Shown piece after piece: positions 26,864 through 35,100 of a stretch of DNA of 64,000 bases. Both the position numbers and the translations under genes were made by a program. The notes beneath the pieces were generated by a model. That model was not told the DNA's origin and made no database searches. It saw only the letters and a list, made by a program, of their open reading frames with translations. Position 1 is the stretch's first letter, and each line of letters opens with the position of its first letter. Location of the stretch: assembly GCA_964496695.1 (NCBI GenBank), contig CAZCBE010000009.1, forward strand, positions 37,197 to 101,196, in the 5' to 3' direction. Origin of the DNA: SXTU01 sp964496695. GTDB taxonomy: Bacteria; Verrucomicrobiota; Verrucomicrobiia; Limisphaerales; SXTU01.

Positions 26864-27335
26864 ATGAACACGGACCCCAATCAGGAGATGCTGGCAGAAT
26901 TACGGAGGCTCAGGCGGCACTCGCAGGTCTCGCTCTACCTCAGTTTGCTAACCCTCGCAGGGATCGCGGTGTATTTTGCATTCTTGCGCCCACACGTGTT
27001 TTCGATCAACACCTGTGCGTGACATTTTGGCGACGCAGCAGCAAGGGGAAGCCCCTCCAGCCCAAGCGAGCGCTTGGGCTGGTATTGAGTCCGCATTGGA
27101 CCGCGGCGAGAACCAGCGAGCCCTGTCCATCGCCCGGGGCTTTGCGGCCCGGCAGCCAAACTTTCACTATTCCCACGCCTGCTTGGGCAGCGTCTATGTC
27201 GCTGCGGGCGACTTCACGAATGCTGAGACTGCCTACTCGCGAGCCGTGGAGTTGTATCCTTCCGAGGAGAATGAAAAGGCACTGGCGGCGATTCGGAAGC
27301 GGCTCGCGCGTGAGCGTGCGGCACAGGGCAGATAG
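26864..27335 (+). pseudogene. Small membrane-anchored TPR protein split by a frameshift
   Basis: Frame 1 (26864-27022) encodes MNTDPNQEMLAELRRLRRHS then a membrane segment VSLYLSLLTLAGIAVYFAFL and stops. Frame 3 continues at about 27015 with VRDILATQQQGEAPPAQASA and a TPR hairpin (SALDRGENQRALSIARGFAA, YSHACLGSVYVAAGDF TNAE) ending at 27335. The first part has no soluble domain and the second has no start, so one gene with a single frameshift near 27000-27020 is the simplest reading; a sequencing error is also possible. Each half could alternatively be a separate tiny gene. Confidence 0.6.
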
Positions 27336-27492
27336 GTGCCGCGACTAGTAGCTGCCGATGCCATGACCCCAACCCAGCCCACCAGACAGAAACTGCGCTC
27401 CGCGTTTCGAGAAATCTTCAATGCCCCGCCAGCGGGAGGGTAGCCCATTCTATTTTATAGTCGGGCGAAGCGGAAAACCGAACGAAACACCT

Positions 27493-27927
27493 ATGGCTTG
27501 GGATCCAAAAGAACACGCTGAAGAAATGCGGAAGAGCATGTGTCCGGTTTCAGCATTTTACTTAATTGATTCCATGGCAGCCGTTGGCCACTGCCACACT
27601 GCCTTTGCAAAGTTGATGGGACGACCAAGGAGGCCGACACTTGGCCCCGGTGCTTTTCAGTGGTTCCGTGACAATTGGTATTTTCAGCGTGTTCGACTTG
27701 TTTACCTGACGAGGCGGAAAGTGATTAACTACGATCATCACTTCACCTATCACTGGAATAATCAAGAGCATCCAATTCTGCTACGCGTCCATAGCTTTCA
27801 GCCGCGACAATACGAAGTGGAATTGCAAATACCCGGTTTGATTGCCGACAGTCTGGCGGAGGGATTTGGCAAAGGAACAGATGAGAAATTCTTCTGTGCA
27901 TTCATGTCGCATGCATTTTATGACTGA
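27493..27927 (+). CDS. Protein of unknown function, AT-richer than its surroundings
   Basis: 144 residues from ATG 27493 (MAWDPKEHAEEMRKSMCPVS). No signal peptide or membrane segment, rich in aromatic and His residues (NYDHHFTYHWNNQEHPILLR). I recognise no family. Its base composition is visibly lower in GC than neighbours, which suggests transfer. An in-frame upstream ATG at 27421 exists but adds low-quality sequence. Could be a small cytoplasmic accessory protein. Confidence 0.5.
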   Translation: MAWDPKEHAEEMRKSMCPVSAFYLIDSMAAVGHCHTAFAKLMGRPRRPTLGPGAFQWFRDNWYFQRVRLVYLTRRKVINYDHHFTYHWNNQEHPILLRVHSFQPRQYEVELQIPGLIADSLAEGFGKGTDEKFFCAFMSHAFYD

Positions 27928-28123
27928 CTTGTCCCCGCTCTTCTCCAGCCTGGCGGGCATCTTGATGCGCGGCGGCGGTTCGCGTCTGCGCGTGGATTGG
28001 TCGATCGGCAAAGTCACGCTCGACCGCGAGGCATTGATCGTTGGCGCACTGACCAAAAGTTACCGGCTCCCCTTGATGGCTTATCGGCCGCATTCACAAC
28101 GGCTGGTTATCCATCGTGATTGA
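27920..28123 (+). CDS. Possible small protein overlapping the preceding gene
   Basis: 67 residues from an ATG that overlaps the previous stop region by 8 bp (MTDLSPLFSSLAGILMRGGG). No family recognised; the overlap is the only support. It may equally be non-coding. Confidence 0.2.
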   Translation: MTDLSPLFSSLAGILMRGGGSRLRVDWSIGKVTLDREALIVGALTKSYRLPLMAYRPHSQRLVIHRD

Positions 28124-28282
28124 GCACCGCGCCACCGGTGTTCCCGAGCGTCGGAGTCTGGGGCTTCTTCATGTTCCGCCGACTGCGGGCGCCGATTGCG
28201 CGTCACCAGTTGCCGGTTCAAGTGGCGGAATGACCGTCGCTCGAGGCTTGAGGACGGCTGGGGCTGTGCCTCCCACTCCCTG
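28124..28282. other. Intergenic sequence before the DUF1501 terminator repeat
   Basis: No gene recognised here or between 28357 and 28385. The region separates AT-richer accessory DNA from the large minus-strand cluster. Confidence 0.3.
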
Positions 28283-28356
28283 GCAGGAGACGACGTGAGG
28301 AGTCTCACTTCACACTGTTACGGGAATAGTCAGAGACTCGTCACCTCGTCTCCTAC
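28283..28356. repeat. 24-bp-arm inverted repeat downstream of the DUF1501 gene
   Basis: GCAGGAGACGACGTGAGGAG (from 28283) pairs with the arm that ends CACCTCGTCTCCTAC at 28356; arms of about 24 bp with three mismatches, about 26-bp loop. It lies 29 bp past the stop of the last gene of the minus-strand cluster and may act as its terminator. Confidence 0.75.
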
Positions 28357-28385
28357 GCTTAGGTCTCGGCCTTGCGTGCGTTGTG

Positions 28386-29816
28386 TTACGACAGGATCTC
28401 CCGGATGACGTGCCCATGCACATCCGTCAGGCGGAAGTCCCGGCCGCCGAAGCGGTAGGTGAGCTTCTCGTGGTCCATGCCAAGCAAGTGCAGCACGGTG
28501 GCGTAGAAGTCGAAGATCTCACACTTGTTCTCGACGGCGTAGTAGCCCAGTTCGTCCGTCGCGCCAAAGGCGGTGCCGCCCCGCACGCCGCCACCGGCCA
28601 TCCAGAGACTGAAGCCGAAGGGGTTGTGGTCGCGCCCGTCGCTGCCCTGGGAGAACGGCGTGCGCCCAAACTCACCGCTGAAAAGAATCAGCGTGTCGTC
28701 AAACAGCCCGCGCGCCTTCAGGTCCGTGATGAGGCCGGCGAGCCCCGTGTCCACCTGATGCGCCATCGCGCCGTGGCCTTCTTTGATCTTGCCGTGCTGA
28801 TCCCACGGATTCCCCGCGCCCCCCGCGCCGATGGCCTCATTGACACAGCTTAGCTCCACAAACCGCACGCCCCGCTCGATCAACCGGCGCGCCACGAGAC
28901 ATTGCCGCCCATACGCCGCACACTGCTTGTGCGGCGAGTCGAGGCCATAGAGCCGCTGGGTCGCTTCGCTCTCGCCCGAGATGTCGCACAACTCCGGCAC
29001 CGCCGACTGCATCCGGTAAGCCGTCTCGTAGTTACGGATCGCACCCTCGATGGCCGCCTCACCCGTGGTCTGCGCGAACGGCGTGTCGAGCGACCGGATG
29101 AAGTCCAGCCGACGCCGTTGTAGGTCATCGCTCTCGCGGGGCTTGATGTTCGGCAGTGCGGGCTGCTCGTCCACGCGGATGATGCTGGCCTGATGCTGCG
29201 CGGGCAAGTAGCCGTTGCTGAAGAGGCCCACGCCCCCGTGCGGCGGGGCCGCCCCGCCGCTCTGCAGCACCACGAAGCCGGGCAAGTTCTCATTCTCCAC
29301 GCCCAGCCCGTAGCTGATCCACGCACCCGCGCTGGGATGCCCCATGAAGGGAAAGCTGGTGTGGAAAGCGTAGTTGCCCTGCGCGTGCTCGTTGACCTTC
29401 GTGGTCATGCTGCGGATCACCGCGAGGTCATCGGCGAGTGACGCGAGCTTCGGGAAAAGGTCCGTCATCACCACGCCGCTCTGGCCACGCGGCCTGGCCT
29501 CCCACGGGCTGGCCATGATGTTGCCGTTGTTGTTGAACATCGTGGGCCTCACCGGCACGGGCATCGGCTGCCCGTGACGTCTCGCCAGCGCCGGCTTGGG
29601 GTCAAACGAGTCCACATGCGACACGCCACCGCTCATGTAGGCAAAGATGACGCGCTTGGCCCGCGGCGCATAGTGCGGCAGTCCGACCGGAAGCCCAGCC
29701 CCCAAGGCCTTGCCCTTCATCAAGCCCGCCAGCGCGAGCGAGCCGAAGCCGAGCGACGTGCGGCGCAGCACTTCACGGCGGGACAGGGCGGGGCGGGGCA
29801 ACGGCTTCGAGTTCAT
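28386..29816 (-). CDS. DUF1501 protein, Tat-exported
   Basis: 476 residues. Twin-arginine signal LSRREVLRRTSLGFGSLALAG. The sulfatase/alkaline-phosphatase-like fold appears as RVIFAYMSGGVSHVDSFDPK, AGAWISYGLGVENENLPGFV, WDQHGKIKEGHGAMAHQVDT and LILFSGEFGRTPFSQGSDGRDHNP. DUF1501 genes are regularly paired with PSCyt/DUF1549/DUF1553 genes in Planctomycetes and Verrucomicrobia; the biochemical role is unsettled. It overlaps the preceding metallo-beta-lactamase fusion by ATGA (29813-29816), implying coupled translation, and is last in the cluster. Confidence 0.95.
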   Translation of the reverse strand: MNSKPLPRPALSRREVLRRTSLGFGSLALAGLMKGKALGAGLPVGLPHYAPRAKRVIFAYMSGGVSHVDSFDPKPALARRHGQPMPVPVRPTMFNNNGNIMASPWEARPRGQSGVVMTDLFPKLASLADDLAVIRSMTTKVNEHAQGNYAFHTSFPFMGHPSAGAWISYGLGVENENLPGFVVLQSGGAAPPHGGVGLFSNGYLPAQHQASIIRVDEQPALPNIKPRESDDLQRRRLDFIRSLDTPFAQTTGEAAIEGAIRNYETAYRMQSAVPELCDISGESEATQRLYGLDSPHKQCAAYGRQCLVARRLIERGVRFVELSCVNEAIGAGGAGNPWDQHGKIKEGHGAMAHQVDTGLAGLITDLKARGLFDDTLILFSGEFGRTPFSQGSDGRDHNPFGFSLWMAGGGVRGGTAFGATDELGYYAVENKCEIFDFYATVLHLLGMDHEKLTYRFGGRDFRLTDVHGHVIREILS

Positions 29817-32182
29817 TTGCTGTCTCCTTTGACGGCGGCTTTCGCCAGGGATTCTTCCGATCGGCGCAATAAATCCTCAACCCAGGCCGTTCCGTTCGGA
29901 CGCACGCCGTGGCCGGTGAAGACCACATCGGGTTTCCACGCGAGCAGTTTCTCGCGGATGGCTTTGATGACAGGCTTGGCCTTCTCCGCGTCACCCCAGC
30001 AGCGGTGGACGATGTCGCTTTCCCGCTCGAAGCCCAGGTCCCCGGTGAAGGCCACGCGCTGTCCGCCCAGCTCCGTCATGTAAACGGTCAGGTCAAAACT
30101 GTGCCCCGGCACAAAGAGCGCGCGGAACTTCTGCCCGGAGACGGTGAACTCCGTCTCATCGCCCACGCGCGTGAGCGGCAGCGGCACGTCAAGCGGACGC
30201 GGCGGGAAAATGCCGTAGTCCGTGAGCATCGGCATGAACCACGTCAGCGTGAGTGCGGCAGACTTCGGCCCGACAATCTTCGCGCCCGCCACCCGCCACA
30301 GATACGCGCCCCCCGAGTGGTCGCCATGCGAATGCGTGTGCAGCACATGCGTCACACGCTCAACGCCCAGCGCCTTCACCCGTGCCTGCGATAGCGCGAA
30401 GCCAGACGTGCCCCCCGCATCCACCACCACCGCCTCGCGCCCCAGCTTCATCACCCAGATGTCCCCGACATAGGCGTGCTCGCCACCGGGGAGACGTCCG
30501 CCTTGATGGACGGGGAGGCCGGCGACTACTTCGGGCGGGGGTGTTGTGATGGTGGGTGGCTCCGCCACGAGAAGGCTTTGCTTCCAGCTCAGCTTTCCGT
30601 CCCGGTCCATCCGCGCAAGCTGGCCGCTGGCAGTGCCCGCAATGGCGAAAGAACCGTCGGCGCTCCATGCCATCCGCGACGGCGAATTCAGCTCCCACTT
30701 CGCCGTGACCTTGCCGTCGGCATTGAGCAGCGTCGTCTCCCCATCCCATCCCGACACGAGCACGCGGCCATCAGTAGGGCAGGGCGCGCAGTCCGCAACC
30801 ACATCGGCGAAGCCGAGCGCCGCCACCGTGCGCGTTCCCACGCTGACACGATACACCGTGCGCGCATCAGCCTGCACCGGCAGCCACGGTTCACCCGCCA
30901 TCCCGCGCGCAAACCACGATGCCGGCCAGCACCAGACTTCACCGTCATTCCCACCGAAGCCGACTTCGAACAACCCCGCCTCCGGCAGCCATTCGCGCAA
31001 CAGTTCGTTGCCATTGCCATCGAACACGCGCAACCGACCGCGCTGCGTCGGCACGAAGTTCAGCGCGTGAATCGGCGGGTCCCACTTGCCGATGGCTGGG
31101 CCGGTGCGCAGGGAAACCTGGACAGCATATTCCACAAGGGCCACACGCGAACCGTCCGCATTCATCGTCACGGTTGCGGCCACCGTGCCTAGCGCGACCG
31201 CGTCCGCCGCGAGGCGAAATCCGTCCTTCACCAGTTCGGGAAAGTCCGCTGCCGGACTGTGTAACGGAGGCGCTAACAAATCGTCCGAGGCCGCCGCGCT
31301 CCAGAGCAGACGATTCGGGTTCACGCCCCAGACGCTCACGGCCTGGCGTGGTTTGCGAGGGTCAGTGGGCTGGTTCAGCGAGAGCCAGCCGAACGCGGCG
31401 CGCGTCCCGTCGCGGCTCGCGGCCATGCGCGTCGCGCGGTTTGTGGGCAACTGGTTCTTGTCCTCGTAGCGCAGCCGCTGCCGCCGGCCATCCGCGTGCA
31501 GCATCAAGCCCGATGGCTTGAACGCCCAGTCCGGCCCATGCACGAACAGCTCACCAAGATAACTGGCAAACCACCCCGTGCGCCAGTCGCCCGCGCCGGG
31601 GCGCAGCCGCGCCAGTTCACTGTCGCGCGTGTCCGCCTCGACAAACTCATCCTTCAGCGGAGCGCGCCACAGGGTCTCAGCGGCCCCGAACCACACCGTC
31701 GGCTCCGGCGACGTGACACGAGAGTAGGCTAGGCCGACAGCCAGCGCGCCTCCACCATTGAGCGTGGCCACCTGCATCGGTGCCCACGGCGGAAAGTGCC
31801 GCTTGCTCACCGCCGTGCCGTCAGATGCGAATTGCCACACATTCGCATCGTGACTGAATGCCATGGTCCCCACGGTGATGAACTTCCCGTCCGCACTGAT
31901 GTCCACGGCGGAGACGGCCTGCGGAGCGAGCAGGCGTCCTTGGACACTCGGATGCGGGACCCGGGACTGGGCAGCGGGCGGAGCGACTTGAACCTGTCGG
32001 ACCGTGAGTTCAGCGGAAGCGGTGGAAGCCGACAAAAGGGCGAGCAGGCATAGCCCCCGGACCGCGGGCTTTAGCCCGCTTCGACGTGCGGAGGCATGGC
32101 GCTCACGGTTTGTATCCGATTGTTCGGAGTCGTCGAACGTTGAAGCGGCCTGAAGGCCGCGCGCCCGGAACTCACCGCACAT
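29813..32182 (-). CDS. Secreted beta-propeller / metallo-beta-lactamase-fold fusion
   Basis: 789 residues. The signal segment is near residues 40-58 (LCLLALLSASTASA). Residues about 60-555 form WD40/propeller-like repeats (AVDISADGKFITVGTMAFSH, VLVSGWDGETTLLNADGKVT, WSADGSFAIAGTASGQLARM). Residues about 560-785 form an MBL-fold hydrolase with the zinc motif HTHSHGDHSGG (H615-H622), VPGHS, FTGDLG and VVFTGHG. The usual MBL activity is hydrolytic. The first 40 residues derive from two palindromic repeats (RARGLQAAS and SGLKPAVRG), so the effective start is uncertain; ATG 32182 overlaps the end of the PSD1 gene by 11 bp. Located between the PSD1 and DUF1501 partners. Confidence 0.85.
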   Translation of the reverse strand: MCGEFRARGLQAASTFDDSEQSDTNRERHASARRSGLKPAVRGLCLLALLSASTASAELTVRQVQVAPPAAQSRVPHPSVQGRLLAPQAVSAVDISADGKFITVGTMAFSHDANVWQFASDGTAVSKRHFPPWAPMQVATLNGGGALAVGLAYSRVTSPEPTVWFGAAETLWRAPLKDEFVEADTRDSELARLRPGAGDWRTGWFASYLGELFVHGPDWAFKPSGLMLHADGRRQRLRYEDKNQLPTNRATRMAASRDGTRAAFGWLSLNQPTDPRKPRQAVSVWGVNPNRLLWSAAASDDLLAPPLHSPAADFPELVKDGFRLAADAVALGTVAATVTMNADGSRVALVEYAVQVSLRTGPAIGKWDPPIHALNFVPTQRGRLRVFDGNGNELLREWLPEAGLFEVGFGGNDGEVWCWPASWFARGMAGEPWLPVQADARTVYRVSVGTRTVAALGFADVVADCAPCPTDGRVLVSGWDGETTLLNADGKVTAKWELNSPSRMAWSADGSFAIAGTASGQLARMDRDGKLSWKQSLLVAEPPTITTPPPEVVAGLPVHQGGRLPGGEHAYVGDIWVMKLGREAVVVDAGGTSGFALSQARVKALGVERVTHVLHTHSHGDHSGGAYLWRVAGAKIVGPKSAALTLTWFMPMLTDYGIFPPRPLDVPLPLTRVGDETEFTVSGQKFRALFVPGHSFDLTVYMTELGGQRVAFTGDLGFERESDIVHRCWGDAEKAKPVIKAIREKLLAWKPDVVFTGHGVRPNGTAWVEDLLRRSEESLAKAAVKGDSK
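32053..32168. repeat. Two short palindromes in the N-terminal codons of the MBL fusion gene
   Basis: ACCGCGGGCTTTAGCCCGCT (32061-32080 region) and GCGGCCTGAAGGCCGCGCGC (about 32146-32165) are REP-like hairpins translated in frame as SGLKPAVRG and ARGLQAAS ahead of the signal peptide. Confidence 0.6.
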
Positions 32183-35100
32183 AGATGAACTCCTTCAGAT
32201 TGAACAGCGACTGGGCGAAGTCCTGCCAGACGCGTTCGCTCGTGGCGAGTTGCTCCGGGGCAATCTTGGCCTCGCCGGCAAGTTCGCTCAGGTAGGCGAC
32301 GGCCTTCGCGGATTCGTCCGCAGTCGGCGAACGGGCGAAGGCTTCACCGAACATCCGCCCGACCCGGCGATCCACGCTCGGCTCGGCGGCGATGGCCGCC
32401 ACCGCCCACTGCCGGGCGAGATCAATGACAAACAGATCGTTCAGCAGCGCGAGGGATTGTGCGGGGACATTGGTGGCGTCACGGCGCCCGAGGGTGGTGA
32501 AAGGCTTGGGCGCGTCGAAGATTTCGAGGAATGGGCTGAGATTGTTCCGCCGGATGCTCAGGTAGATGCTGCGTCGCGCGCGGTCGCCGGTGCTGACGGG
32601 CACGCCGAACTGCGTCGCGTCCAAACGACCGCTCACGACGAGCAGAGAGTCGCGGATAGCCTCGGCTTCGAGCCGGCGGACGCGGAAGTGGGAGAGAAAG
32701 TCATTCGCTGCATCACGCTCGCGGGCAGCGACGGTCGGCTCGCTCGCAAGCTGGTAAGCCCGCGTCATCACCAGTTCACGGATAAGTCTTTTGAACGACC
32801 AGCCTTCAGCCATGAACTGTGCGGCGAGATGATCGAGTAACTCGGGATGCGTGGGCTGGTCGCCGAGGCGGCCAAAGTTGTCCACCGTAGGCACGAGGCC
32901 GCGACCGAAGAGGTGATGCCAGACGCGATTCACCATCACCCGCGCAGTGAGCGGATTTTGCAGCGACGCCATGGCCTCGGCCAGCGCGAGACGGGCGGGA
33001 GAGGCCGACGGAGTAGTGGAGTGGTGGAGTGAAGGAGTGATGGGTTTGAGATTTGTTCCCGCAACAATCCTTTGCTCCACGACTCCATCACTCCGCTTGG
33101 CGTCCTCTTTCACTCCGAGCACCTCCAAGTAACCGCGCGGCACCAACTCACCCGGCTTCGTGTGGTCACCGCGGGCCAGCATCGGAGAGTCGAAAACCGT
33201 GCCTTCGATCACCCCGGGCGCACGACGGGGGGCGGCAATTTCGCCTTCGAGCCGCCGATACTCCGCCACGAGCGGCGCTACTTTTGGCAACGCATTGGGC
33301 GAGGCGGGCAGCAGGCTGCGACGGAGGAAGAAGTCGAGGAAGGCCCGCTGTTCCTCGCTCAGCTTGCCCTCGCGCCAAGCCCGCAACGTGGACATGAGCG
33401 TTTCGGAGTAAACGGTGGCAAGCTCGGCTGCGCTCTTGGGCTGAAGCGGATTGTTCCTCGTCGGCTGCAAGCCACCGGCACCGGCCAGCAGCGGAGCCGG
33501 GGCAAGCGGCACTTCGCGCAGGGTTTCCTTGTCGTGGAAGACCACGCGCTCGACGCTGAACCATGACCGGCCGCTGGCATCACTGCTCTTGCCCAGCTTG
33601 CGCGTGAGATCATCCGCCGTGCCAAACTCGATATAGGCCCAGTTGCCCTTGCGATAGGCCGTGTCCATCCGCACCCAGCCGGGCTCGTCACGCGTGAGTT
33701 CGGCCTTCGGGAAGATCGGGTTCGAGCCAAGCGGGTAGTTGTCCACGATCACGCGGACCATCGCGCCTTTGCCACCGGCGGCGCGGACGCTGATGCTGTC
33801 GGTGGTGATGCGGAAGCGCGGCGAAGTGAGCAGCCCGCCGTGTTTTTCGGAGAGCAGGTGCGAGGAAACGGCGGCGGGAAGCAGCCCTTTCAGCACGCGC
33901 TCGCCCGCGGGTTCGAGAGTGAAGTCGCCTATCTGCGGAGCGCCGGTTTCCGACCCGGCGCGTTGAAGATTCGAGCGGGTCAACGCCGGGTCGGAGACCG
34001 GCGCTCCGGGGAAGGCATTCCCGTCAGTGAACCACTTGGCGCCGTCACCCTTCGCGAAATCCCACTCAGTTTTGAACTGCGCATTGTGCTCCTGTGCTAT
34101 CGCGAGCTGATCGCGCCAAGTCTTGGTCACGTCGGCCCAGCCGGTGGCGAAAGCGGCCCCGTCCAGCTTGCCCAATTTGACCCACGCGTGGAGCGGGTTG
34201 GCGACATTGCTCTGTGCGTCCTTGAGCGCGGCGGCGAGCGAGTCTTCCGTGGCGGACGGAGCCTTGGCGGCGAGTTCGGCGCGGGCGGCTTTCAACTCGG
34301 CGGTAAGCGTGGCATGCCTGGCCTTCTGCTCCGGCGTCATGGCCGTCGCGATTTCCTCGGCCGTGACGCCGACGGTGCCGGCTTGGAACGAGGCCGCGAC
34401 TTGCTCAGTGGTCAGCGCACGGTCGTAGAGGCGGGCCTCGTCAATCTCGCCCGCCAGGAAAGCCCGTCCGCCGCCGGTGTGCCGTCGCCCAAGCAGCACG
34501 CGCGACGCCCCAGCGGCGAAGGTGCGCAGGGCGGAGTCCTCGCCGGTCGGGGTGAAGGCGGGGGCGTAGAGCGCGCCATTGCGGTAGAAGGCAATGCTGT
34601 TGTCGGCGCGATAAACGACGGCGAGGTGCACGAGTTCACCGGGCTTGGCGGACTCCACCGCGCCGTCGAGCAGTTGAGAGCGGCGGAAGTTGTTGCTGCC
34701 GTTGACCCACTTCTTGGGCGACTTCTCACCGAAGACGATGGCATCGAAGACGCTGCCGTTGCTGGTCTCGACGGTGAGCACGCCGCCGCCTTGCTGGTCG
34801 AGCGTGGCGAGGGTGATCCAGGCTTCGAGGGTCTTCTCGCGTAGATCGCGTGAGAGCGGAGGGGTGCGGAAGTGGGCTTCCTTGCCGTCGAGGATGAGGC
34901 GGCCATTGCGGATGGTTGCGCCGCCGAGGAGTTCGCCGTGCAGGGAACCAGCCTGATCGCGTGCATCGGTGTCGAAGGACCAGCGAGAAATTGGCGAAGG
35001 AACGCGAGGTGGTGCTTCGGACGAGCCCTTCCCCCTCACCCCGGCCCTCTCCCCTGGGGAGAGGGAGGGCACAACGGTAGCGCTCCGAGGTTCGGTTGCA

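Noticed and set aside
27361..27444. A 27-codon open frame (MTPTQPTRQKLRSAFREIFN)
   Set aside because: Too short, unsupported by family resemblance and with no ribosome-binding site; it may be a degraded start of another gene.
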